Source of the DNA: CAYGBM01 sp964348225
GTDB lineage: Bacteria > Patescibacteriota > Minisyncoccia > Minisyncoccales > CG1-02-41-26
NCBI GenBank assembly: GCA_964348225.1
Contig: CAYGBM010000035.1
Location: 1 to 64,000, forward strand
Length of the DNA stretch: 64,000 bases
Direction of reading: 5' to 3'
A program made the translations under genes and the position numbers. Shown piece by piece: positions 15,159 to 24,312 of the stretch (position 1 is its first letter; every line of letters begins with the position of its first letter). The notes below the pieces were generated by a model. That model was not told the DNA's origin and searched no databases. It saw nothing but the letters and a program-made list of their open reading frames with translations.

Positions 15159-16559
15159 TTATCTTAAATGTTTTAGATGGGTCTTCTTCACCTGCTGTAA
15201 TAATTCATTTACTCTGTCGCTAATTTTCACTTGGTAGGGGTAATCCTTGTCTAGTTCTAACATTCTTGCTGGAATTTTCTTAACCTGTTCCTTAAGATAG
15301 TCTTTAATTTCATCTAAGGAGGGTTGTTTGTAAACCAACTTGCCCCTTTCCATCATTTTCTTTAAAAGTGGTTCTCCCAGTGCCTCTTCTTCCAAGCCGA
15401 TAATGTCCTTTTCTAACTTCCCGCCTTTTCTATAAACCCTAAAAACCTGCTTTCTGCCAGGCAAACTCATCTTGCCCGCTGCCAATTTAGCAACATAGGT
15501 AATCTTGTCTCTATCCCTTAGTTCCGCTACCTTATATACTACCTCTAGTTTCGGTGAGTCTGATAAGGTCATATACTCTGTGGCTAAAGCTACATTATCG
15601 CAAGGCACATTTTCCTTAGCTAACCTATCAATCTTGTATTCATCCATGTTTGTAGCAACAAAAATCTTTACATAATCCAGCTTATTTTTGTCCAATTCTT
15701 TCCTCGCATACCTGGCCCAATGGGCAATATCTCCGCTGTCAATAAAAATGGAGTAGAGCCTGTGTTTTTCCTTGGCTAATTTTTTAGCTACCTTGATAGC
15801 ATTTTTAATGCCCTGCTCAGTATCATAGGTGTCTACCATAAAAGAAGCGCTATCAGGAGCGAACTGAGCCGCTGCCTCCATTGCTTCTATTTCTGAAGGA
15901 AAAGACTTAATGAAAAAATGCTGAGTAGTGGTATGCGGCCTGCGACGTATTTTCATCTGGTATTTCTTAGGCACCAAAGGAGTAACAGCAACAGACATAC
16001 CCGCTAGATAAGCAGCACGGCTGGCTTTCATGCCCGATTCAAAAGAATGGGAACGTAAGGGACCAGTAGCCATAGAGAACTTGCCTTGGCTGGCCAATAC
16101 CGAACGCACCGCCTTAGTCAAAAAAGGGACGTTGGAAGCAGCAATATTAATTAAAGCGGCCTCAACTAAAGCAGCGTCAATAATGGGAGCAGTTACCCTG
16201 ACCATTGGCTCTCCCGGAAAAAAAGGAGTGCCCTCTTCCATTGCGTAGACCGTGCCTCCGAAACCAAACTTCCTGAGATAGCGGGCAAATTCTTGGCTAA
16301 TAATGCCTAATTTCATTAGGTATTTGACGTCTGACTCAGAAAAGCTTAGGTTCGATAAATAATTGAGTATCTCCTCCAAGCCACAAAAAAGCATATAGTT
16401 GCGGCGGTTGAACTTCCTAATTGTTAAATCAAACGTGGCTACCTGTTGAGCCATGCCCTTAGCTAGCCAAATAGAGCCTTCAGTAAAGGTATGAGCCATT
16501 GGTATTAAGGGCAAATCCTTTTGTTGTACAAAATGGGGATGAAGAAGCTTATCTTTCAT
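15159..16559 (-). CDS. pncB: Nicotinate phosphoribosyltransferase
   Basis: 466 residues. The enzyme joins nicotinate and PRPP to give nicotinate mononucleotide in NAD salvage. Family features include ATFDLTIRKFNRRNYMLFCGLEE near the start, GEPMVRVTAP, the LRSHSFESGMKASRAAYLAGM segment, SFMVDTYDTEQG, FIDSGDIAHWAR (nucleotide-binding strand) and KMSLPGRKQVFR. Salvage of nicotinate suits an organism that depends on hosts or neighbours for cofactors. The gene is alone between rtcB and a terminator. Confidence 0.93.
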   Translation of the reverse strand: MKDKLLHPHFVQQKDLPLIPMAHTFTEGSIWLAKGMAQQVATFDLTIRKFNRRNYMLFCGLEEILNYLSNLSFSESDVKYLMKLGIISQEFARYLRKFGFGGTVYAMEEGTPFFPGEPMVRVTAPIIDAALVEAALINIAASNVPFLTKAVRSVLASQGKFSMATGPLRSHSFESGMKASRAAYLAGMSVAVTPLVPKKYQMKIRRRPHTTTQHFFIKSFPSEIEAMEAAAQFAPDSASFMVDTYDTEQGIKNAIKVAKKLAKEKHRLYSIFIDSGDIAHWARYARKELDKNKLDYVKIFVATNMDEYKIDRLAKENVPCDNVALATEYMTLSDSPKLEVVYKVAELRDRDKITYVAKLAAGKMSLPGRKQVFRVYRKGGKLEKDIIGLEEEALGEPLLKKMMERGKLVYKQPSLDEIKDYLKEQVKKIPARMLELDKDYPYQVKISDRVNELLQQVKKTHLKHLR

Positions 16560-16627
16560 ACTCTTTAAAAATCTTTCTTTAGCTATTTTAATCTAAATAT
16601 CTTCTAACGTAAAGCTAAGGGATGAGC

Positions 16628-16672
16628 AAAAAACGAAAACAGGGGAAAGCTTTTAGTCTTTCTCCTGTTTTC
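16628..16672 (-). terminator. Terminator of the giant Cys-rich protein gene
   Basis: On the minus strand GAAAACAGGAGAAAG pairs with CTTTCCCCTGTTTTC (one mismatch, 8-nt loop), then GTTTTTTG. It lies about 65 bases past the stop of the 1593-residue protein. Confidence 0.8.
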
Positions 16673-16738
16673 ACCAAAACACCCAAGAGAGAAAAGAAAT
16701 CTCCACCTTATAGTTCGGGCTCTTTCTTGTTTCTTTTA

Positions 16739-19700
16739 TTAAGCGACAATATTAATAACTAAACTAACAACGACCCTGGCGATTAAAACAATGGCAAAAC
16801 CAACAATCGCCCAAACAACAGTGAGCTTGCCCCGACGGGCTTTTTCTGGAATACCCGCTGAAGTCATCAGCAAGATAGCGCCTAAGATAATCATTATTGG
16901 TGCAATAACAGCTGCAATATAGAAAATCCACTTAACAACCCGATCAACAATCTCCCAGATGCCAGGCACAGGAATTGGAGGACAAATCACTGTCTGCCCG
17001 TCTTCAGCACAAACTCCTGCCCTACCCCTTGTTCTTACCCTTGTTTCATTGTCCAGCATACCTATCTCACAATCGTCGTCTGGATCGCAAGCGCACTGCA
17101 ACCCTGCACTGATATCACAACCCATATTTGGCTTAACTGAGCTGATGTTTGAGCCACAACATACCTCTCCTTTTTTGCCCGGTGTACCTGGTTCATCAAG
17201 GGCAGCAGCAGCACCGAATAACAAAGCATGCCCTGAAAAAGAAGTTGTCTGAACAGTAACAGTGTTATTATTCTTATCAATGGTGGCTGGCAGAACATTC
17301 CATTGGCTTGTGGATTCATTAAACTTAGCAAAAACCAAGCTGTCTTCATCAATTAAGGGATTTTCAGCATACGTAATTGAAACGGTAACGGGCTGAAGAA
17401 AGGAAAAGACTCTTTGAGAACCAGCAATTGCTTTTAGGTCATAAACCACGCCGTTGACTATGAACTTGCCAACAGCCGAGGCAGCATTTAATTCTGACTG
17501 GCTGGCTGTCCGTTTTGTCATAACAACAACAACGTCTTCTGCAACAGCATTTGATGGAAAAATCACTTTTATATTTCCGTCTGCACTATTGACAGTACCT
17601 CCTCCAACACCAATATCGCCTTCATTAACTTCCGGCTCAGCGCCCAGGCATTTAGCGCAATAAGATCCGCGTCTATCCTCCCCAAAACAGTAATAGTCCT
17701 GGGTTAATATCTGAATATCAAGGCCGCCGGGACAAACGGCATCGCTTAAAGGAATAGGATTAACAACGCACTGATAATCAGTTCCATATTGGTGAGAGCA
17801 GTTAATTAAAGATGGAGCTCCGGGCCCTAAACATTTCACACAGTAATGAGCCTTGATGGTGCCTTCAAGACAGTATTGGTCATTAGTTAATATTTTAATA
17901 TCAAGCCCATCGGGACAAACAGTATCACTAAAGGGAATTGGGTTGCTGATACATTTATAATCAGGACCATATTGCTCACCGCAATAAATACCTGAGGGTA
18001 ATTCCGGCGGTTTTTCTTTGGGTACAACATTTAAGGTAATTGTTTGGGTCTCTCCCTGAGCAGTAAATATTTTAACTGAAGAGCCGTCTTCCATTAAATA
18101 ATTGGCTACCTCTACTGCATATCTCCTGCCATCTGTCACAACTATTGAACAAGGCTCTCCTCCAGGGCCGGTTTGGCGGACAGCAGCAGTGCAACTGCCA
18201 GGCCCTAAATAATCTTCTTCCCGGCAAAGCTTGACGATTGCATTGGGCACTGGAGTATTTTTTTCAATATCAATTACCTCAAAGCTAACTTTTGTCAGGC
18301 TGATATCAGGCAGGCAGGCAAAACAATAATACTGGGGAAGACCGTTATAATCTAAACAATACTGCTCCCTTTCTGCTGCATGGCACTTATCTACACATTT
18401 TTCTTTACAATCATAGTAATCACTCCTGCTTTCTTCTTTTAAGTGAGCACATTGATTTTTACAATCGGTTGTACAGCTAAAATCCTTTTCTAAAGGAAAA
18501 ACATCAACCTCTAAACCGCATTCTGCTCTTGCCTTCTCAACACTTAAGCAAGTGTATCCATCAGGGCAATCCACTGGCTCTTTATCTTCAACCCTGGTTA
18601 ATTTCAGCCAAATGGTATCTCGCATATTGGGAAACGTGTCAAAGGCACGATACCCCCCGTAATCAATATAGCCTTCAGCTGAACCCTTTGCATAATATTT
18701 ACAATAAGGACATAATTGAACTTCGCAAGCTCCATTCTTTGAAGTATAGGGTCGGCTCACACAGGATGCTGCTTCTCCTCCCAAGGCAGCAGCAAAAAAT
18801 ACCTTAACTTCTGCCCCAACCACTGGTTGGCTGACATCATCCACTTTTTCATAGGTTCTAAATTGTACTTGTACGCGCTCTTCTTCTGAGCAAGCATTAT
18901 ATTGGCAAGCATCAGGATCTTGGCGCATATTGACATCAACTGTCATATAGCTACCGCTTGTTCGGAAAGGCTTGGGACAGTCTGTGCAAAGATAACCATG
19001 CGCTTCTGCTTGAACTATATAATCGGTTTCAGGCACTAAAATTACACTGCAGTAGCCATTATTTCCCTGGCAGCCAGTGACAAAATCGCCTGCTGCTGTA
19101 AAAACCTGGACATTAACATTAGGAATTCTTTCTATGCCATAAGATGACCTGATAGCAACCAGGAAACCTGTTAGAGTTTCTGTTGGTGCTATAATCTCTT
19201 TTGGCTTTAAATAAACTGTTTGACCAGGCAAAGCAGTGAAGCCAACCACACAAGCAGTGCCCTGGCATTCATAATTATCCTCCTGGACAAAGGCAGTGTA
19301 TCTTTGAGTTTCAGCTAGCTTAACAGAGCAGGCTCCAGCTCCATCAGTAACACAAGAACCTTTTTCTTTGTCCAAATCACTTCCTTCAACTACCTTAACC
19401 AAAACACCAGCTACTGGCTCTCCGGTTGCTGCTTCCTGTACCTGAAAAGGAACATCGACTATTTCCAGACATAAATTAGGAAGGGGCCAAGTCCGGTCAA
19501 TAAACACACAACCACCCGTGCCCTTGCCAAGCTCGTTCAAACATTCATACTCATCACAGACATTGCTAAAAAAGCCATCGCCGCAGGCATCACAGGTGCG
19601 TGAAAGAGTAGAACATTCTGCAACAACAGCAGAACCACTAGGGTCTCTGACTGCGTTATAAGAAGGTCCTACTGAAAACTGATAACTTTTGCCAGGCTCA

Positions 19701-21520
19701 AGATTGTTAAAAGTCCAGGAGGCTTGCTTTTCAGTCACAGCCTCATGAATCCCTCCCTTGAATAAAATTCCTGAATCACATCTGTACAAATTAGAGAAAG
19801 AACCATCAGAAGAATCAGCTAAAGCATTAACAGTGATACTGGTTTTAGTAATATTAGTACATTCTGCCTTCTTAACAGGCTCAATAGGGGTGGCTGTCAT
19901 ATCCATATATTGATAGGCCGCTCTGTCCGTAGGACAACCAGGTATAGGCATGGTAGCTGCGTCTCTAGGATTGCAGCCATTAGCATTGCAAACTTGCATC
20001 ATCCTGACATAAGGAGTATTGGGACGAGCCCCTACCCCTATACCGGTTTCTTGCCAAGCGCAATCACTGCCTATGCCACCAGCGCAGACGTCCTGGGGAG
20101 AAAGAGAAACTATGAGTTGTCGTGCTTGGTTGTACAAACGATATTCTGTAACCTCACCCCTAACATGCTTCCACTGCCAAGTAACATTAGGCGGTGCACC
20201 CTCATTATTCAAATCAACCATTGCAGGAGCTGAAGAGTATTTAAAGGTGCACCCTTCTTCATCGTCTTCCACTTTAGCTATCAAATTATTCTCTATTGAC
20301 CGCAAGCCTACCAAATCATCGCAGTCAATTGGAACCGTTACTGAATACTCTCCAGGGCTTTCTGTTTTGTTCTCTGACCAAAGCCCTGTTAAAACATATT
20401 TTACAGCCACAATGGACTTGGAAATATAGGTTTCTTTGTAAACAGAATAGCTTAGCTTAACCTCAGCTGTTTCTCCAGGATAACAGGTTGTTTCAGGACA
20501 GGTTAACGACTGGACAACAGCATCTTGAGGCGCATAGTAGCAATCATTTCCATCGCAGTTTGGGGTCGGACAATCTCTAGCCAAGCGCCATTTGTTATCG
20601 CCCGAACATCGATAAACCTTAGCATTACTGCCTCCAGAGCCAGCCTCACATTTCTGCAAATCCCCTCCAGCATAGTCGCAATCTTCAAGCCCGCACAGGT
20701 CGCACCATTGCCCACTAGGGTTACAACAAGCCTTGTCGTCAGGACATTCGCTGTCTTTCTCCCAACAGTCCCAAGCTATGCCTATTTTGCATTTATAAAT
20801 TACTCCCCCCACGCACTTTTGAAGCTCTACTCTGTGGTCACAAACATCACAGTCTGAAGGCGGACCTTCTGAAGAAACACACCAAAGCTTTTCATCAAAG
20901 CCTCTCTGGCACGTGCCATCACCAGGTACGCCATCTCCATCTAAATCACAAGGAGTACCTTCAGCTGCTTCTTGATAAGTGCAGTTTCCATCTTCATCGC
21001 GACCCACTGTGAAGCAATCTCTTTCTTGACAATACTCCCTGCACTCCATTGCGCCTCTAACATCAACACATTGTCCTTCTTTACCGCCCCCTAAATCACA
21101 GGTTGTGCCAGCTGACAAGGCAGTATAAGCACAATCGCCATCTTCATCACGAGCCACGCTATAACACTCTTTTTCTTGGCAAGCCTCTCTGCATTCCATT
21201 GTTCCTGCAACATCAATACATTGTCCTACTTTGTCATCGCCCAAGCTACAAGGCGCCCCCTCTAAGGGAGTATAGGTACACTTTCCGCTTGCTTCATCAA
21301 ACTCTGCATAATAACACGTTCTGCCCTCACACTGACAACCCCCGCTGTCCTGTCCCTCAGGGAGGAAACAGGTCAATCCAGCACAGCAATCCGAACTTTG
21401 ATAACAAACATCCCCATACTCAACGCAGTCTGCTGAAGAAGCGAGAGAAGGCGCAAGGATTAAAAAAGCGCCTATGACAAAAAGAGCCAAAGGCAAGAAT
21501 TTAAATATTTTTTTGGGCAT
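16739..21520 (-). CDS. Giant secreted Cys-rich multidomain surface protein with pilin-like two-helix C-terminus
   Basis: 1593 residues. A signal peptide (to about residue 28) is followed by Cys-rich modules with repeated units such as CQEKECYSVARDEDGDC and CQERDCFTVGRDEDGNC to about residue 340. Fibronectin-III-like sections follow. At least four carboxypeptidase-regulatory-like beta domains lie between about 690 and 1190 (GEPVAGVLVKV, IPNVNVQVF, VVGAEVKVF, PVPNAIVKL), then two near-identical Cys motifs around GPDYKCISNPIPFSD and GTDYQCVVNPIPLSD. A ZU5/GAIN-like domain spans about 1340-1470. The last 110 residues are a Cys-rich GEVCC...RGRAGVC...VICP module and two membrane helices. This terminal module is homologous to most of the 177-residue protein encoded upstream. 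An adhesin or host-contact role is inferred. Confidence 0.82.
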   Translation of the reverse strand: MPKKIFKFLPLALFVIGAFLILAPSLASSADCVEYGDVCYQSSDCCAGLTCFLPEGQDSGGCQCEGRTCYYAEFDEASGKCTYTPLEGAPCSLGDDKVGQCIDVAGTMECREACQEKECYSVARDEDGDCAYTALSAGTTCDLGGGKEGQCVDVRGAMECREYCQERDCFTVGRDEDGNCTYQEAAEGTPCDLDGDGVPGDGTCQRGFDEKLWCVSSEGPPSDCDVCDHRVELQKCVGGVIYKCKIGIAWDCWEKDSECPDDKACCNPSGQWCDLCGLEDCDYAGGDLQKCEAGSGGSNAKVYRCSGDNKWRLARDCPTPNCDGNDCYYAPQDAVVQSLTCPETTCYPGETAEVKLSYSVYKETYISKSIVAVKYVLTGLWSENKTESPGEYSVTVPIDCDDLVGLRSIENNLIAKVEDDEEGCTFKYSSAPAMVDLNNEGAPPNVTWQWKHVRGEVTEYRLYNQARQLIVSLSPQDVCAGGIGSDCAWQETGIGVGARPNTPYVRMMQVCNANGCNPRDAATMPIPGCPTDRAAYQYMDMTATPIEPVKKAECTNITKTSITVNALADSSDGSFSNLYRCDSGILFKGGIHEAVTEKQASWTFNNLEPGKSYQFSVGPSYNAVRDPSGSAVVAECSTLSRTCDACGDGFFSNVCDEYECLNELGKGTGGCVFIDRTWPLPNLCLEIVDVPFQVQEAATGEPVAGVLVKVVEGSDLDKEKGSCVTDGAGACSVKLAETQRYTAFVQEDNYECQGTACVVGFTALPGQTVYLKPKEIIAPTETLTGFLVAIRSSYGIERIPNVNVQVFTAAGDFVTGCQGNNGYCSVILVPETDYIVQAEAHGYLCTDCPKPFRTSGSYMTVDVNMRQDPDACQYNACSEEERVQVQFRTYEKVDDVSQPVVGAEVKVFFAAALGGEAASCVSRPYTSKNGACEVQLCPYCKYYAKGSAEGYIDYGGYRAFDTFPNMRDTIWLKLTRVEDKEPVDCPDGYTCLSVEKARAECGLEVDVFPLEKDFSCTTDCKNQCAHLKEESRSDYYDCKEKCVDKCHAAEREQYCLDYNGLPQYYCFACLPDISLTKVSFEVIDIEKNTPVPNAIVKLCREEDYLGPGSCTAAVRQTGPGGEPCSIVVTDGRRYAVEVANYLMEDGSSVKIFTAQGETQTITLNVVPKEKPPELPSGIYCGEQYGPDYKCISNPIPFSDTVCPDGLDIKILTNDQYCLEGTIKAHYCVKCLGPGAPSLINCSHQYGTDYQCVVNPIPLSDAVCPGGLDIQILTQDYYCFGEDRRGSYCAKCLGAEPEVNEGDIGVGGGTVNSADGNIKVIFPSNAVAEDVVVVMTKRTASQSELNAASAVGKFIVNGVVYDLKAIAGSQRVFSFLQPVTVSITYAENPLIDEDSLVFAKFNESTSQWNVLPATIDKNNNTVTVQTTSFSGHALLFGAAAALDEPGTPGKKGEVCCGSNISSVKPNMGCDISAGLQCACDPDDDCEIGMLDNETRVRTRGRAGVCAEDGQTVICPPIPVPGIWEIVDRVVKWIFYIAAVIAPIMIILGAILLMTSAGIPEKARRGKLTVVWAIVGFAIVLIARVVVSLVINIVA

Positions 21521-21542
21521 ATTTTGATCAATAAAATAGCTT

Positions 21543-21576
21543 AAAATATTTAAATTTTGAAAAATTTAAATATTTT
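21543..21576. repeat. AT-only 16-bp perfect palindrome upstream of the giant gene
   Basis: AAAATATTTAAATTTT and its exact complement are separated by two bases. It lies 22 bases upstream of the giant gene start. It could be an operator, a cruciform site or a weak bidirectional terminator between the two related genes; the sequence alone cannot decide. Confidence 0.6.
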
Positions 21577-21685
21577 GATAGCTAAAAACAAAAGCTAAAA
21601 AAACCTTTAGTAAGCATTGTTTCATTATACACCCTGAAAATAGGGGGTAAAGAAAGTTATCCACACTTAGATATTCTCAATAATC

Positions 21686-22219
21686 TCAGTAATAGGGAAC
21701 AAAAATACTCATCAATAGATTAAAAATGACCTTACTTAAAATAACAGCCCCCAAGGCAATTAATGTCCATTTAAGCATCTTGCGAGCTAGGGTAGTTTGG
21801 CCAAGAGTGCCTCTTGATGTAACATAAAAAAAGCCAACAACAACAAGCATTAGAGAACAAACAGCTATGCCTGGAACGAAAACCCAGTTAAGGAAATTTT
21901 CAATTACTCCAAAAACAGTAATAACAGGACAAATAACCCTTCTCTCAGAAGGCATACAAAAACCTGCCCTGCCTTGTTTAACAGTTTTTTCACCAGCAGC
22001 CATTTCTAAAACACAGTTGTCGCTAGCGCACTTGCAGCTTAAACTACCGCAATCATTATTTTTACAACAAATTTCTCCCTCATTGTCTTGCGCCTTAACC
22101 ACCTCTGAGGCAGCAAAAAATAGCCCAAAACACAGCCCAAAAAGCAGGACAAAAGCTGTAAGTTTCAAACAAAAACTTTTTAAATCAAACTTACAGCTTT
22201 CAAAGATTCTTTTTTGCAT
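21686..22219 (-). CDS. Pilin/VirB2-like two-helix membrane protein with Cys-rich ectodomain
   Basis: 177 residues: signal peptide (about 1-43, ending VKAQ), a short Cys-rich domain (EICCKNNDCGSLSCKC, GRAGFCMPSERRVICP) and two membrane helices (about 105-130 and 145-170) separated by a basic loop TTLARKMLK. The two-helix plan with a basic cytoplasmic loop is that of TrbC/VirB2-type pilins and related CPR proteins. The same module ends the giant protein downstream, giving the pair a shared membrane or assembly partner. The 165-bp gap between them holds an AT palindrome, so they may or may not share a transcript. Confidence 0.75.
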   Translation of the reverse strand: MQKRIFESCKFDLKSFCLKLTAFVLLFGLCFGLFFAASEVVKAQDNEGEICCKNNDCGSLSCKCASDNCVLEMAAGEKTVKQGRAGFCMPSERRVICPVITVFGVIENFLNWVFVPGIAVCSLMLVVVGFFYVTSRGTLGQTTLARKMLKWTLIALGAVILSKVIFNLLMSIFVPYY

Positions 22220-22227
22220 ATGTTCCT

Positions 22228-23580
22228 CTAATTTAATTTTAATTTCTGGAATTCTTCACGAACAACCTTCCGGTCGTCCCAAGGGATTTTTTTGCCCTTT
22301 TCAACACAAATCCAGGGCTCACACCCCTTGCCAGTGATAATCACTGTGTCACCGGGCTTAGCTAACTCCAGTGCCTTTCTAATAGCCTCCCGCCTATCCA
22401 AAACCTTAAACACCTGGCGTCGAAGGAACCGAGTTCCTTCGACAACGCCTTTGGCTATCTGGTTGATGATTTCCATGGGGTTTTCGTCATAAGGGTCTTC
22501 ATTAGTAATAATAACTTCCCTGCAATGCTTGGCTGCAATCTCCCCAAGAATGGGCCTTTTCCACTTGTCCCTTCCGCCCCCACATGCCCCTAAAACGCAA
22601 ACGAGTTTGCGTTCAGTTATTAGTTGTTGGTTGTTGGTTGTTAGATTCTGGCTATTATTTATTAAAGTCTGATAAACTTGTTGAAGGGCGTCGGGGGTGA
22701 AGGCATAATCTACTACTACTCGGAATGGTTCTAAGATAACCTCTTCCATTCTGCCTGGTATCCCTTTTGCTCTCTCCAGCGCCTTTTTACAAATTTCAAG
22801 AGAAACCCCCTGCGACAAAGCCACACTTATTGCTGCCAGCGCATTATATACATTAAAGCCGCCTAATAGTTTTAAAGAAAAAAGCATTTCGTCAATTTTA
22901 AAATTAACCCCACTTTCCGTTTCTTGCGCTTGAGTGGCTTTAATGAATTTCCAATTTTCAATTTTCAATTTCCAATCAATTTTCAATTTTTCAATTTTCA
23001 ATTCGTCCAAACCGAAACAAAACTTTTGTCGGCTGGGAAAATTCAAAAAATACTCGGCATTTTCATCATCTATATTAATAATATGCATGCCTTTACACTT
23101 CTTAAAGTATGCTGATTTTGCTTTTTTGTAATTTTCAAAACTGCCGTGATGCTCAATATGCTCTTTAAACAAGTTGGTGAAAACCATTGTATCAAATCTA
23201 ATAAACCTGTGTCTGTGCTGGAGCACGCCCTCTGAGGTAACCTCTAAAACAGCGTATTTACAGCCCTTATTCACTGCTTCTCTTAAAAACTTCTGCAACA
23301 AACCTCTGCCTGGCATTGTCATCTTAAGCCTGTTTTCTTTCTCTTTCTCAGCAATTCTAAACTTTATTGAACAAGAACAAGCTGTTTTAAAACCAGCTTG
23401 TTCTAAAATTTGGGTTGCCAAATCAACCACGGTTGTTTTGCCGTGAGTACCGGTTACGCCAATAACCTTGAGTCTTCGTGAAGGAAACCTGTAAATCAAA
23501 GCACCTAAAAAAGCCCAGGCAAAATGATAAAAGCCAACTAAAAACGAAGGAATAAGTTTCTTAAGAAAATTCTCTGACAT
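22228..23580 (-). CDS. Mur ligase, MurE-like, lacking the N-terminal UDP-binding domain
   Basis: 450 residues from ATG 23580. The ATP site is GVTGTHGKTT (residues 41-50). The central domain has TMPGRGLLQKFL, VLEVTSEGVLQHRH and NLFKEHIEHHGSFENY; the C-terminal domain has GIPGRMEEV, VVDYAFTPDAL, LGACGGGRDKWKRP and ITGKGCE. These are MurE/F features. The usual N-terminal domain is replaced by about 35 hydrophobic residues. The DNPR element that reads meso-diaminopimelate in MurE is TNEDPYDENP here, so the amino acid added is uncertain. Three segments look like translated repeats: LKIEKLKIDWKLKIENWK, NNSQNLTTNNQQLITERK and VVEGTRFLRRQ, each over a repetitive or palindromic DNA stretch. Confidence 0.88.
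   Translation of the reverse strand: MSENFLKKLIPSFLVGFYHFAWAFLGALIYRFPSRRLKVIGVTGTHGKTTVVDLATQILEQAGFKTACSCSIKFRIAEKEKENRLKMTMPGRGLLQKFLREAVNKGCKYAVLEVTSEGVLQHRHRFIRFDTMVFTNLFKEHIEHHGSFENYKKAKSAYFKKCKGMHIINIDDENAEYFLNFPSRQKFCFGLDELKIEKLKIDWKLKIENWKFIKATQAQETESGVNFKIDEMLFSLKLLGGFNVYNALAAISVALSQGVSLEICKKALERAKGIPGRMEEVILEPFRVVVDYAFTPDALQQVYQTLINNSQNLTTNNQQLITERKLVCVLGACGGGRDKWKRPILGEIAAKHCREVIITNEDPYDENPMEIINQIAKGVVEGTRFLRRQVFKVLDRREAIRKALELAKPGDTVIITGKGCEPWICVEKGKKIPWDDRKVVREEFQKLKLN
22419..22443. repeat. In-frame palindrome in the Mur ligase
   Basis: GTCGAAGGAA-CCGAG-TTCCTTCGAC, a perfect 10-bp stem with a 5-nt loop, encoding VEGTRFLRR between the AKGV and KVLDRREAI segments of the ligase. 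The family normally has a short loop there. Confidence 0.75.
22600..22660. repeat. GTTGTTGGTT oligonucleotide tract and CGCAAAC palindrome in the Mur ligase
   Basis: A tract of overlapping TTAGTTGTTGGTTGTTGG units is followed on the minus strand by the palindrome ACGCAAAC/GTTTGCGT. It is translated as a Asn/Gln/Thr-rich loop before KLVCVLGACGG. Related GTTTGTAGTTTGTAG tracts occur in tsaE and a short one in uvrB. Confidence 0.6.
22946..23004. repeat. Fragment of an AT-rich intergenic repeat translated inside the Mur ligase
   Basis: Alternating TTTCCAATTTTCAATTTTCAA units identical in style to the intergenic repeats at 50.5 and 57.3 kb. On the minus strand they read as GLDELKIEKLKIDWKLKIEN, a Lys/Ile/Glu peptide that interrupts the central domain after KFCFG. 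Confidence 0.75.
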
Positions 23581-23616
23581 ATTAATTATTTGTACCACAA
23601 TTAAGCTGAAATAAAA

Positions 23617-23641
23617 ATAGCCGGTCGCCAGGACCGGCTAT
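23617..23641 (-). terminator. Terminator of ruvA
   Basis: On the minus strand ATAGCCGGTC-CTGGC-GACCGGCTAT, a perfect 10-bp stem, is followed by TTTTTATTT, 14 bases past the ruvA stop. Confidence 0.88.
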
Positions 23642-23654
23642 AGGGATATTACAT

Positions 23655-24233
23655 TTACTTGCCTAAGATCTGCAAGGCTTTTTTTATTCTTTCGTGGGTG
23701 GTTTTAATGTTTTTTGGTATTTCAGATAAGGCTTTTTTAGCCTGCTCTTTTGGAAAGCCAAGATTAACCAAGGCTAAAAACGCCTCGTCGTTTGCAAAAG
23801 CATCTTTTCCTTTCTTTGAAGAGGACTCTTGGGTTTTAAGCTTGCCAGCAACCTCTAAAATAATTTTCTGGGCTTTCTTTTTGCCAATGCCTGGTACCCC
23901 TTCAAAAATTTTCTCATTGCCTTTTTCAATTTCTTTTTTTATTTTACTTGGAGAACCAATTGAGGAAATTTCAAGGGCAGCCCTGGGTCCTACTCCTGAG
24001 ATATTGCGCACCAGCCTAAAAAACTCCAACTCCTCAAATGTTTTAAAACCAAACAGCTTCAAGCTTCTTTCACCAACATCTAAATGACAAAAGAGTTTGA
24101 GATTTTGGCCTGCTTCTGGTATATTTTCCATAGAAGAAGAGGAAACAAAAACCTCGTAACCAACGCCGTTGACTTCAAGTATCAAAAAGGTTTCCTTTTT
24201 GAAAATGATTTTGCCTGATAAATAAGAAATCAT
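23655..24233 (-). CDS. ruvA: Holliday junction DNA helicase subunit RuvA
   Basis: 192 residues. RuvA tetramers bind the Holliday junction and load RuvB. The N-terminal OB domain (MISYLSGKII...VNGVGYEVFV), the HhH pair (NISGVGPRAALEISS and FEGVPGIGKKKAQKIILE) and the C-terminal three-helix domain III (EAFLALVNLGFPKEQAKKAL) are all present at normal length. In this genome ruvA, ruvB (44960) and ruvC (50703) are all encoded but scattered. The gene ends at a clean terminator and lies divergent from uvrB. Confidence 0.96.
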   Translation of the reverse strand: MISYLSGKIIFKKETFLILEVNGVGYEVFVSSSSMENIPEAGQNLKLFCHLDVGERSLKLFGFKTFEELEFFRLVRNISGVGPRAALEISSIGSPSKIKKEIEKGNEKIFEGVPGIGKKKAQKIILEVAGKLKTQESSSKKGKDAFANDEAFLALVNLGFPKEQAKKALSEIPKNIKTTHERIKKALQILGK

Positions 24234-24312
24234 ACTTTAAAATTTCTAATTTCTAAACAATTTTCAATAACCCAATTTCCAAACATAGCACTCGGCATAA
24301 ATCTATTTTAAC

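Noticed and set aside
16739..21520. Frameshift or fusion artefact in the giant protein
   Set aside because: The frame is open across 1593 codons with a signal peptide at one end and a membrane module at the other, and domain borders look natural.
21657..21665. Perfect DnaA box TTATCCACA between the giant gene and the pilin-like gene (another in khpB at 59318)
   Set aside because: Single isolated 9-mers are expected by chance in a window of this size; neither forms a cluster.
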